16,215 bases of DNA, taken from NCBI GenBank assembly GCA_938008665.1, contig CALLKA010000024.1, positions 1-16,215 of the forward strand. Reading direction: 5' to 3'. This DNA comes from an uncultured Bacteroidota bacterium (GTDB lineage Bacteria > Bacteroidota > Bacteroidia > Chitinophagales > Chitinophagaceae). Positions within the stretch are counted from its first letter, which is position 1. The number at the start of each line of letters is the position of its first letter. This document shows, piece after piece, positions 1-5,923 of this stretch. The translations under genes and the position numbers were made by a program. The notes beneath the pieces are model-generated. The model was not told where the DNA came from, ran no database searches, and saw only the letters and a program-made list of their open reading frames with translations.

Positions 1-1
1 C

Positions 2-148
2 CAAGTCCTGCCTCCCCGTTGGGGGTATTTCCCACCTTATAGACGTATTTGGGTTGTTTTTATTACCAGATCAATTCCAAGCACCAATACCGAATGGTTC
101 CAGTGGCATCTAAACTTTTGTATGAACCTAAGTTTCCCAAAAAAATAA
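2..148 (+). CDS. Possible 3' end of a gene entering from the left edge
   Basis: This frame is open from the first bases of the window to a TAA at 146-148, giving 48 residues rich in Trp, Tyr, Phe, Pro and Arg. Examples are PPRWGYFPPYRR near the start and a C-terminus ending in NLSFPKK. I do not recognise the family. Two points support it as real: the frame has no internal stop, and its stop codon sits in the loop of a terminator-like hairpin (135-162), as expected at the end of a transcription unit. Against it, 48 open codons can occur by chance and overlapping frames are also open here. If real, it belongs to the same element as the downstream HUH endonuclease. Confidence 0.3.
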   Translation, partial: QVLPPRWGYFPPYRRIWVVFITRSIPSTNTEWFQWHLNFCMNLSFPKK

Positions 149-162
149 TTTTGGGATTTTTT
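135..162 (+). terminator. Rho-independent terminator-like hairpin
   Basis: An 8-bp perfect stem (TCCCAAAA at 135-142 with TTTTGGGA at 149-156) has a 6-base loop and is followed directly by six T residues (157-162). It separates whatever enters from the left from the HUH endonuclease gene. In a rolling-circle element a hairpin here could instead belong to an origin; the T-run favours a terminator. Confidence 0.55.
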
Positions 163-229
163 ACCTGTAAAGTGGATTTTGGTGTGAACCAAAGTATTTA
201 TTGTATTACCAAGAAGGATTTATCCCCTT

Positions 230-250
230 AAAGGATTTTCTATATCCTTT
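230..250 (+). promoter_or_regulatory. Small hairpin in the leader of the HUH endonuclease gene
   Basis: AAAGGAT (230-236) and ATCCTTT (244-250) form a 7-bp stem with a 7-base loop, ending 22 bases before the preferred ATG at 273. A competing shorter pairing exists just upstream (AAGG near 213 with CCTT near 226). It could affect translation of the endonuclease or be part of an origin; neither is shown by the sequence. Confidence 0.25.
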
Positions 251-272
251 TGGAACTAATAATAATTACACA

Positions 273-1106
273 ATGAAAAACAACCACTACCCTACTTACC
301 ATCAAATCCTCACCATAAACAAAGAAGGTAACCACGAATTTATAAGAACAGGTGCAACTCTCAACAATCAATATTACCTGTCTCTACCTGTAATCTTGGG
401 ACTATACGATACCAGTGACCCTACACTACGTAAGTATTTAAAACAGTATGGTAACAGTAACGATAGTTTCCTTGCAGATAGCAGGTTGTTTATTCGGGAA
501 GAGTTTTTAAAAACCCATAGGTTCCATTTAAGACCGAGTAACAAAAGTTCATACCATCCCTATCAAAAACAAAACATCGTTGGTGCTAAAATACCTTATA
601 TCATTACAACCAAGTCCTCTACAAGTCAACAACCTATTTCTAATAGCAGTAGCAATAGACAACTCATTTTAAAAGAATTAAAACAAATTGATTGGGATTT
701 ATTCATTACCATCCAAACCAGTAGTAAAACCACACAAGACTATTGGGATATTACGATGTTAAAATTTATTGATTTGTTAGGTGCTCATGTAGAAAATGAT
801 GGTGTTATGGCTGCATACTCAACTGAATATAATTTTGAACCCGTTGACGAAAGAATAATAAAATACAAATCCAACCACCGACATATTCATATTCTATTGA
901 ATAGAAATAAGGAAATCGTCCATCTTGAAACCATCAAGGAACTAATGACTATTTCAATGAATAAAGGAAAACTATTACCAACAGAATACCACGTATCGGT
1001 ATATGATAAGTCAATGTGGGCTACCAATTATATTTTAAAACAATATACCATTACCAATAATAATTTTTCAGTAGTAGTTCCAAGTAAAGATTTAATAAAT
1101 GGTTGA
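273..1106 (+). CDS. Predicted HUH-superfamily replication/mobilisation endonuclease (single Tyr)
   Basis: This 277-residue protein carries the three hallmarks of HUH (Rep/relaxase) single-strand endonucleases in the right order. Motif I is a hydrophobic strand, WDLFITIQ, at residues 141-148. The metal-binding motif HRHIHILL is at 202-209, with His204 and His206 as the HxH pair. A YxxK motif, YILKQ, at 253-257 would place the nucleophilic tyrosine at 253. Such enzymes nick one DNA strand and stay covalently attached, starting rolling-circle replication or transfer. Residues 1-130 look unrelated and may bind DNA. ATG 273 is chosen because the in-frame alternative upstream is a TTG at 201 overlapping a leader hairpin. 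The exact family is not recognised. The linked small genes and tyrosine recombinase suggest an integrated plasmid, phage or mobilisable element. The motif reading is by eye. Confidence 0.55.
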   Translation: MKNNHYPTYHQILTINKEGNHEFIRTGATLNNQYYLSLPVILGLYDTSDPTLRKYLKQYGNSNDSFLADSRLFIREEFLKTHRFHLRPSNKSSYHPYQKQNIVGAKIPYIITTKSSTSQQPISNSSSNRQLILKELKQIDWDLFITIQTSSKTTQDYWDITMLKFIDLLGAHVENDGVMAAYSTEYNFEPVDERIIKYKSNHRHIHILLNRNKEIVHLETIKELMTISMNKGKLLPTEYHVSVYDKSMWATNYILKQYTITNNNFSVVVPSKDLING

Positions 1107-1338
1107 GGATGTTTTTTGAAAATTTATTTGCCGTAATATTCTATGTGAAGAAAATACTGGCATTATCGTCAATTTGTTAGTTTTCAATAATACTATCAAT
1201 AATTTAATTTGATTTTTATGATATTTTTTATTGTGGGAATATAATCCCTTTCGTCAATCAACACCCATTTAATCTTAAAATAAGACGACTGGTTGAACTT
1301 TCTAATGAAAGGTGAAGATATTTATTACTAAAAGAAAA

Positions 1339-1497
1339 ATGTTGAAATTTAAAACCCTAATAAGTGATAATGTCACTCCTACTATAAAGATGATTATTAC
1401 TGAGAACCAATTTCGTGAACTATGCAATCGTTTGGGCAGTAATCAACAAAATAACCAATATAATATTAAACCAAAATCCAATGAGCAGAAGAAATAA
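1339..1497 (+). CDS. Small hypothetical protein (about 52 aa) of the mobile element
   Basis: Starting at the ATG at 1339, this encodes a basic peptide whose middle reads MIITENQFRELCNRL, a helical 'ITExQ' pattern often seen in small phage or plasmid proteins. The last part is Asn/Gln/Lys-rich. A GTG at 1312 would add nine residues; an internal ATG at 1390 would leave 35. The gene overlaps the next one: the ATG at 1481 lies inside its final codons, which suggests translational coupling. Function is unknown. If this small frame is not real, the whole stretch 1107-1480 is gene-free; I see no other gene in it. Confidence 0.4.
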   Translation: MLKFKTLISDNVTPTIKMIITENQFRELCNRLGSNQQNNQYNIKPKSNEQKK

Positions 1498-1789
1498 AAG
1501 AACAAGGTATCAAGATAAGGTTGTGTTTATAATGGATGCTAACTCCCAAAACAGAAATACACCTAATACTAAAGACACCTATGACTATGTATATAATATG
1601 CTGGAGGTAATGTTACGTAAAAGTAATGTCTCAACTGATACTGTGTTTGTAGGTGGTTCCAAACATGATTTAAGTATGTGGTTGAGTGGGGTTTTAGAAT
1701 TTTATACCTTTTCTACAATTGAGATGGAAGACAATACTTATTTCTATTCCAAAGACAAAGATTTTATCTTGCCAAAGAACTTTCGTTAA
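1481..1789 (+). CDS. Hypothetical protein (102 aa) of the mobile element
   Basis: The predicted protein has a very basic start (SRRNKRTRYQDK) followed by an acidic, aromatic-rich body with predicted alternating strands and a helix around residues 36-48. I see no signal peptide, membrane segment or recognisable motif, and I do not know the family. The ATG at 1481 overlaps the end of the preceding small gene by 17 bases, and a strong terminator begins 31 bases after the stop, so both probably form the end of one transcript with the HUH endonuclease. An upstream in-frame GTG at 1415 would add 22 residues but would overlap the small gene further. Role in replication, regulation or packaging cannot be told. 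Confidence 0.5.
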   Translation: MSRRNKRTRYQDKVVFIMDANSQNRNTPNTKDTYDYVYNMLEVMLRKSNVSTDTVFVGGSKHDLSMWLSGVLEFYTFSTIEMEDNTYFYSKDKDFILPKNFR

Positions 1790-1819
1790 ATGCACAACGA
1801 TCGGTTCCAAATTTATTTA

Positions 1820-1862
1820 CTGGCAAACTCAATTATTTTAAAATAACAGTTGCCAGTTTTTT
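1820..1862 (+). terminator. Rho-independent terminator after the small element genes
   Basis: CTGGCAAACT (1820-1829) pairs with AGTTGCCAG (1848-1856) with one bulged A, a mostly A/T loop and six T residues after the stem. It closes the transcript carrying the HUH endonuclease and the two small genes and separates it from the recombinase gene. Confidence 0.7.
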
Positions 1863-2011
1863 ATTTATTCACTTGTTTCAAATTTAAAAAAAGTTACAAT
1901 AGTGCCATTTTTATACAAGATGGAACCCATAATAGACTGAGTTATAATAAAAGTAAAAAAATATCATTGCCAGTAGTGCCAAAAGGCGTAGCATAGCACA
2001 AAAAAGGAACT

Positions 2012-2581
2012 ATGACTACCAAAATTAAATCCGCAGAACATTTAGAAGAAATTGAGTTAAACAAATTATTAAAATACCTACACCAAAACAAGTTATGGGT
2101 ATATTACCTATTCGTAAGATTGGGAGTATCAGTTGCACTACGATATTCTGATTTATCCCAAATCACTTGGGAAATGGTATTAGGTAAGTCAAACCTTATA
2201 TTAAAAGAGAAAAAGACGGGTAAGGTTAGAGAAATACCATTACATATTGAACTGACTGACACGATTGCGAAGGTATATTCTCAAATGGGGTGTCCTGAAA
2301 GGAGCAGTTGTATTATTACACTTCACATCAGAACAATAAATAAACAAATCAAGTTATATGCGGCCAAAGCAGGTATTCGTGGTAAGAGGATAAGCAGCCA
2401 TACAATGAGAAAAACATTTGGAAGGTTGTGCTGGGATAGAAATAACCAAAGTGAGGCTTGTTTAGTCCGTTTATCTTCATTGTTCAATCACTCATCTGTG
2501 CAAACAACAAGAATATATCTATCATTGACACAAGAGGAAATACAGAACTTATATATGCTTCAGGATTTATTTGTGTATTGA
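2012..2581 (+). CDS. Minimal tyrosine recombinase/integrase (catalytic domain only)
   Basis: This 189-residue protein covers only the catalytic domain of the phage-integrase/XerCD family. The expected active-site set is visible: Arg44 (ALRYSDL), the beta-hairpin Lys68 (KKTGK), His130-x-x-Arg133 (SHTMRK), His160 (FNHSSVQTTRIYL) and the nucleophile Tyr169. It should therefore be able to cut and rejoin DNA. Typical family members are 300-400 residues with an N-terminal core-binding domain; that domain is absent here. An in-frame TAG at 1994-1996 sits just ahead of ATG 2012, so no longer start is available. FimB/FimE-type inversion enzymes and some Bacteroidota integrases have this short size, so it need not be a fragment. 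AAGGAA at 2004-2009 could act as a ribosome site. Context suggests it integrates the HUH-bearing element. Confidence 0.85.
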   Translation: MTTKIKSAEHLEEIELNKLLKYLHQNKLWVYYLFVRLGVSVALRYSDLSQITWEMVLGKSNLILKEKKTGKVREIPLHIELTDTIAKVYSQMGCPERSSCIITLHIRTINKQIKLYAAKAGIRGKRISSHTMRKTFGRLCWDRNNQSEACLVRLSSLFNHSSVQTTRIYLSLTQEEIQNLYMLQDLFVY

Positions 2582-2671
2582 CATTTTAGTAAAATATTAA
2601 AATAATATTGCGAACAAATAATAAATTTTAGTTAATTTTAAGATGTTTCTTTTCTAAATAAAATCTAAAAA

Positions 2672-3931
2672 ATGAATTTAAAATTACTTTTCATATTGCC
2701 ATTGTTTTTAACTTATCATATATTAAATGCTCAACATAATGATAACGTTAGTAAAGCCTTAAAACTTGGAGATTCACTTCAATTTAAAGAAGCAATAAAA
2801 GTATTAAAAACAGAAATTAAGGTCAACCCAAATAATGCTGATGCATATTATTGGGCAGGACGTTTTTCTCATTATTTAGTATACGATAGTAGACCTTTTG
2901 AAAATAAAGGAAATGAATGGTCTAAAAATGAAGTTTTATCTAATTTCAAAAAAGCAGTTCAATTAAACCCTGATTTAGGTGATGCATATTATTTTATTGC
3001 TGTTGAATATAGTTCACGGGCAAGAGAAGCAATCCAAAATAATAATATACAACAAGCAAAAAAAGAGTTAATTGAAGCAAGAAAATTTGGAGGATTTCCT
3101 AATTATATTTTAGAATACGCACGAAGTATTTTAAGAACTTGTGAAAAAAATGCACTTTTATTTTCAAATCAAGACCCTTCAATCAACGCACTGATGTATG
3201 TTCAGTTAATTGAAGGATATAGGAAAGATGTTTCGGTAATTTGTGTAAATTTATTAGAAAGACCATTTTATATCAAGTATATGAGAGATGGTATACCAAA
3301 TGAAATTACTAAAATTCCACTTTCTTGGAATGACAATATAGTGATGAATATGTATAATTATTTTCCTTGGAAACCACAGAATATTTCTATAAAAATATCT
3401 TCTAAACAAAAACAATTGTATAAATTTTTAGATACTTCTGAAAATTTCAATATGATAGTAAAGGATAAATGGGAAGGCACAATGTGGATTGGAACTGCAG
3501 CAATTTTAAATATTCTTGAAAATAATAAATTTGAACGACCTGTTTATTGTGCAATGCCCTATGGTGATGATATGTTTGAGTTTACAGATTATTTAATAAA
3601 TGAAGGTTTTGTTTCAAAATTTATGCCCTTTAAAACCAAAGGTTTAGAAATTGAATATAATAAATCTAAAATTGAAGCAAGTTTATTAAACCCTGATTTT
3701 TATAAAGAATTTTCAGATATTAAAATGCACAGTCAACCCCGTCCAAATTACTTTTTTGTAGATAATAGACGTAATTTAATCCTGAATTATATTGAATTTC
3801 TTTTGGCACATAATAACAAAGAAGGTGCAAAGAATACATACAATAGAATGAAAACTTTAATGCCTGAAAAACTATCTCCACTCTCTAAAGAATTAGAAGA
3901 AAGATGCAACAAATTGATTAGTCAATTTTAA
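2672..3931 (+). CDS. Secreted TPR protein with a DUF2723/GT117 C-terminal-like domain
   Basis: Residues 1-20 are a signal peptide ending LNA|Q. Residues 23-110 contain at least two tetratricopeptide-like units (for example around 32-60 and 92-110, with the consensus-like AVQLNPDLGDAYY). From about 158 the pattern NALLFSNQDPSINALMYVQ, then EGYRKDVSVICVNLL, and RPVYCAMPYGDD with INEGFVSKFMP resembles the soluble C-terminal domain of DUF2723 (GT117, O-mannosyltransferase-like) membrane proteins. There this region follows a multi-spanning catalytic part; here that part is missing and TPRs replace it. The protein is thus probably extracytoplasmic and binding or scaffolding, not an enzyme (inference). 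Base composition is visibly more AT-rich than the operons to the right, and it lies between the integrase and a repeat-rich gap, so it may be acquired cargo. Confidence 0.75.
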   Translation: MNLKLLFILPLFLTYHILNAQHNDNVSKALKLGDSLQFKEAIKVLKTEIKVNPNNADAYYWAGRFSHYLVYDSRPFENKGNEWSKNEVLSNFKKAVQLNPDLGDAYYFIAVEYSSRAREAIQNNNIQQAKKELIEARKFGGFPNYILEYARSILRTCEKNALLFSNQDPSINALMYVQLIEGYRKDVSVICVNLLERPFYIKYMRDGIPNEITKIPLSWNDNIVMNMYNYFPWKPQNISIKISSKQKQLYKFLDTSENFNMIVKDKWEGTMWIGTAAILNILENNKFERPVYCAMPYGDDMFEFTDYLINEGFVSKFMPFKTKGLEIEYNKSKIEASLLNPDFYKEFSDIKMHSQPRPNYFFVDNRRNLILNYIEFLLAHNNKEGAKNTYNRMKTLMPEKLSPLSKELEERCNKLISQF

Positions 3932-4127
3932 ATAGTGTCTGGCATTACTAATACCAATGTTTAAACAATAAAATTGTAATATCTCGTAGCAGAATTGTCA
4001 GCACCTCAACCTCATTTAAAGGAATATTGATTGACCAAAACATAAAAAATAAATCAAATTAGGTATATTTGATGGTTTTGTGTCATTAGTAAATCATTGG
4101 GGTTCAACATAATAATCCAATCCGAAT

Positions 4128-4259
4128 CACAAAGCCTTCCCCGATAACTCGGTGGAAGGCTTTTCTCATTTAAGGCAGCGTCACAAGCTTGCTTGTGTAA
4201 GATGACGAGAATGAGAAAAGCAATCAATCGTAAAACGATTGATTGGGGAAGGCTTTGTG
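4128..4259. repeat. Nested palindromic element foldable as a three-way junction
   Basis: The gene-free stretch 3932-4394 is dominated by this element. A perfect 15-bp inverted repeat (CACAAAGCCTTCCCC at 4128-4142 with its complement at 4245-4259) encloses two further palindromes. One has a 12-bp outer stem (4159-4170 with 4210-4221) and inner stems CGTCA/TGACG (4179-4183 with 4203-4207) and CAAGC/GCTTG (4184-4188 with 4191-4195). The other is an 11-bp stem (4221-4231 with 4235-4245). The arms abut almost without gaps. A fourth, competing hairpin uses 4132-4140 with 4154-4162. It could be a non-autonomous mobile repeat, a structured RNA or a recombination site. Bases 3932-4127 hold nothing I recognise. 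Confidence 0.75.
4132..4164 (+). terminator. Possible terminator hairpin downstream of the TPR gene
   Basis: AAGCCTTCC (4132-4140) pairs with GGAAGGCTT (4154-4162), with an inner CCG/CGG pairing (4141-4143 with 4150-4152) and four T residues at 4161-4164. The stem is strong but the T-run is short, and it lies 200 bases after the TPR gene stop. Its left arm is shared with the larger palindromic element, so its main role may be elsewhere. Confidence 0.4.
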
Positions 4260-4382
4260 TACCCACCCACCAGGGATCAGCGAGCACGGAGTGCGAGCTA
4301 ATCACTAGGAGATTATTTTGAAGGCTTTGTGTACCCACCCACCAGGGATCAGCGAGCACGTAGTGCGAGCTAATTACAAGGA
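4248..4382. repeat. Tandem direct repeat, two 63-bp copies at 72-base spacing
   Basis: Copy 1 (4248-4310) and copy 2 (4320-4382) begin GAAGGCTTTGTG and match at 60 of 63 positions by my count, with differences at 4289/4361, 4303/4375 and 4306/4378. Each copy contains a GCAC-n3-GTGC mini-palindrome (for example 4283-4286 with 4290-4293). The first 12 bases of both copies are complementary to 4128-4139, so either copy can pair with the left arm of the palindromic element. Minus-strand reading gives a repeated peptide because the 72-base period keeps frame; I regard that as incidental. Confidence 0.85.
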
Positions 4383-4394
4383 TAAGAATTTGAG

Positions 4395-4637
4395 TTATTT
4401 ATTTGATTTAGGCGCATCTTTATAAATAGCTCCAGTTGCAAAATCAACTATTAAACCTGCTCCTCCCCAAAAAAATACATCACAAAGTAATGCCCCAATT
4501 TTAACATCACGATGCGGCTGACCAGCTACTGGTTTTGTTTTTTGATAAGTAGTTACTTTACCACCAACAATGGTAGCGCATGATGTCATGTAAAATAACA
4601 TGACAGCCAACATTAAAATTTTAGATAAATTTTTCAT
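4395..4637 (-). CDS. Small predicted lipoprotein (80 aa)
   Basis: The protein starts with a short basic region and a hydrophobic stretch (residues 6-17) followed by MTSC, so Cys20 is the likely lipidated residue after signal peptidase II cleavage. The mature part begins ATIVGG, a start shared by many small Bacteroidota lipoproteins. It carries a Gly-rich hydrophobic segment with GLIVDFATGAIYK near the C-terminus, which may insert in or lie on a membrane. I know no function. It is a monocistronic gene, divergent from the VWA/ATPase operon with 163 bases between the two starts, and its end lies 12 bases from the second copy of the tandem repeat. Confidence 0.75.
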   Translation of the reverse strand: MKNLSKILMLAVMLFYMTSCATIVGGKVTTYQKTKPVAGQPHRDVKIGALLCDVFFWGGAGLIVDFATGAIYKDAPKSNK

Positions 4638-4746
4638 AATTTATATATTTTACTAAATATATGGCAAATTAATTGAATATAAATAAATCATTTGTGCAAA
4701 TTCTTGTTTTATATATCCCTACAACCCTATCTCATGCTTTAACAAA

Positions 4747-4779
4747 TTGACAAAGAATGAACATTAACGATTAACTTTA
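4747..4779 (+). promoter_or_regulatory. Candidate Bacteroidota-type promoter of the VWA/ATPase operon
   Basis: TTG at 4747-4749 and TAACTTTA at 4772-4779 resemble the -33 (TTG) and -7 (TAnnTTTG, 7 of 8 including the free positions) elements of Bacteroidota sigma-ABfr promoters. The gap of 22 bases is slightly longer than usual. The start codon follows at 4801, leaving a very short leader. Confidence 0.3.
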
Positions 4780-4800
4780 ACGTCCGATATTTTATACGCA

Positions 4801-5904
4801 ATGAAAGGTTTTCACTTTAAAACATACGAAGCTCCAGAACAATCTCCTTTTGACAGGTTATTTGAAATTTTCAAGGAATTGATTGTGCATACATCTGGCG
4901 ATTTTGATGAAGCCATTAGCTGGATGCGTGAATTAGATGTGGAATATAAACTTACCGACGAAAAATATACCATTGACGATTTTATCGAAGACTTAAAAAA
5001 GAAAGGCTATATAAAAGAGGAAATACAACAAGATGGCAATGGCGAAACAAAAATCACTTCCAAAACTGAAAGAGCCATTCGTCAACAAGCTTTAAATAAT
5101 ATTTTCGGCAATTTGCAAAAAGCAGGAAAAGGCAACCACAAAACAAAAACATTGGGTCAAGGAGATGAAAAAAATGGAGAGTTCAAGGAATTTAACTTTG
5201 GCGATAACATTGAAAATATTTCTTTAACTGAAAGCATTAAAAATGCACAAATAAATCATGGCGTTGGGGATTTTAATTTAACTGAAAATGATTTGGTTGT
5301 AGAAGAAACAGAACAAAAATCCCAAATGAGCACGGTACTGATGATTGATATAAGTCATAGTATGATTTTATACGGGGAAGACCGAATCACACCTGCAAAA
5401 AAAGTGGCAATGGCATTTGCTGAATTAATTACCACTCGATATCCAAAAGACACCATTGATATTTTGGTTTTTGGCGATGACGCATGGACAATCAGCATTC
5501 AGGAACTTCCTTATTTAAAAGTGGGCCCCTACCATACCAACACAGTTGCGGGTTTACAACTTGCCATGGATATACTTAGAAGGAAACGCAATACCAATAA
5601 GCAAATATTCATGATTACGGATGGTAAGCCAAGTTGCATCAAGGAAGCAGATGGCACATATTATATGAATAGCAATGGACTAGATCAATACATTGTAGAA
5701 AAGTGTTACAACCAAGCAAAAATGGCACGAAAACTGCACATCCCTATCACCACTTTTATGATTGCACAGGATCCATATTTGCAAAAATTTGTGAATGCAT
5801 TTACAGAAGCAAATCAAGGCAAAGCATTTTATACCGGACTCAAAGGATTAGGAGAAATGATATTTGAAGATTACGAAACCAATAGAAAAAAGAAACTTAA
5901 ATAA
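4801..5904 (+). CDS. VWA-domain (MIDAS) protein paired with a MoxR-like ATPase
   Basis: Residues 178-350 form a von Willebrand factor A domain. The metal-ion-dependent adhesion site is complete: Asp183-x-Ser185-x-Ser187 in MIDISHSM, a Thr in HTNT (246 or 248), and Asp274 in MITDGKPS. The first 170 residues are a charged, helical region with no signal peptide, so the protein is cytoplasmic. Such VWA proteins work with a MoxR/ChlI-type AAA+ ATPase, in the way ChlD works with ChlI, and are thought to act as chaperones or metal-insertion/assembly factors. The partner gene follows after 19 bases, supporting a two-gene operon. Nothing indicates chlorophyll synthesis. The substrate of this pair is unknown. 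The family is widespread in Bacteroidota, so I expect it to be a normal chromosomal gene. Confidence 0.85.
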   Translation: MKGFHFKTYEAPEQSPFDRLFEIFKELIVHTSGDFDEAISWMRELDVEYKLTDEKYTIDDFIEDLKKKGYIKEEIQQDGNGETKITSKTERAIRQQALNNIFGNLQKAGKGNHKTKTLGQGDEKNGEFKEFNFGDNIENISLTESIKNAQINHGVGDFNLTENDLVVEETEQKSQMSTVLMIDISHSMILYGEDRITPAKKVAMAFAELITTRYPKDTIDILVFGDDAWTISIQELPYLKVGPYHTNTVAGLQLAMDILRRKRNTNKQIFMITDGKPSCIKEADGTYYMNSNGLDQYIVEKCYNQAKMARKLHIPITTFMIAQDPYLQKFVNAFTEANQGKAFYTGLKGLGEMIFEDYETNRKKKLK

Positions 5905-5923
5905 ATAGCTTAACCGCATACTT

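Noticed and set aside
49..231. 60-codon plus-strand frame
   Set aside because: It runs through the terminator-like hairpin (135-162), overlaps the leader of the HUH gene and shows no recognisable composition.
1862..2011. Missing N-terminal domain of the recombinase (frameshifted pseudogene)
   Set aside because: An in-frame stop at 1994 and a terminator at 1820-1862 lie upstream, and no core-binding-domain-like peptide is seen in other frames. All catalytic residues are present, so a naturally short enzyme is simpler.
4054..4359. 101-codon minus-strand frame containing the repeated peptide ADPWWVGTQSL
   Set aside because: It lies wholly in the palindromic and tandem-repeat region; the repeated peptide arises because the 72-base repeat spacing is a multiple of three. 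No signal of a real protein.
4248..4382. CRISPR array
   Set aside because: Only two 63-bp copies separated by 9 bases, with no spacers of proper size and no cas genes nearby.
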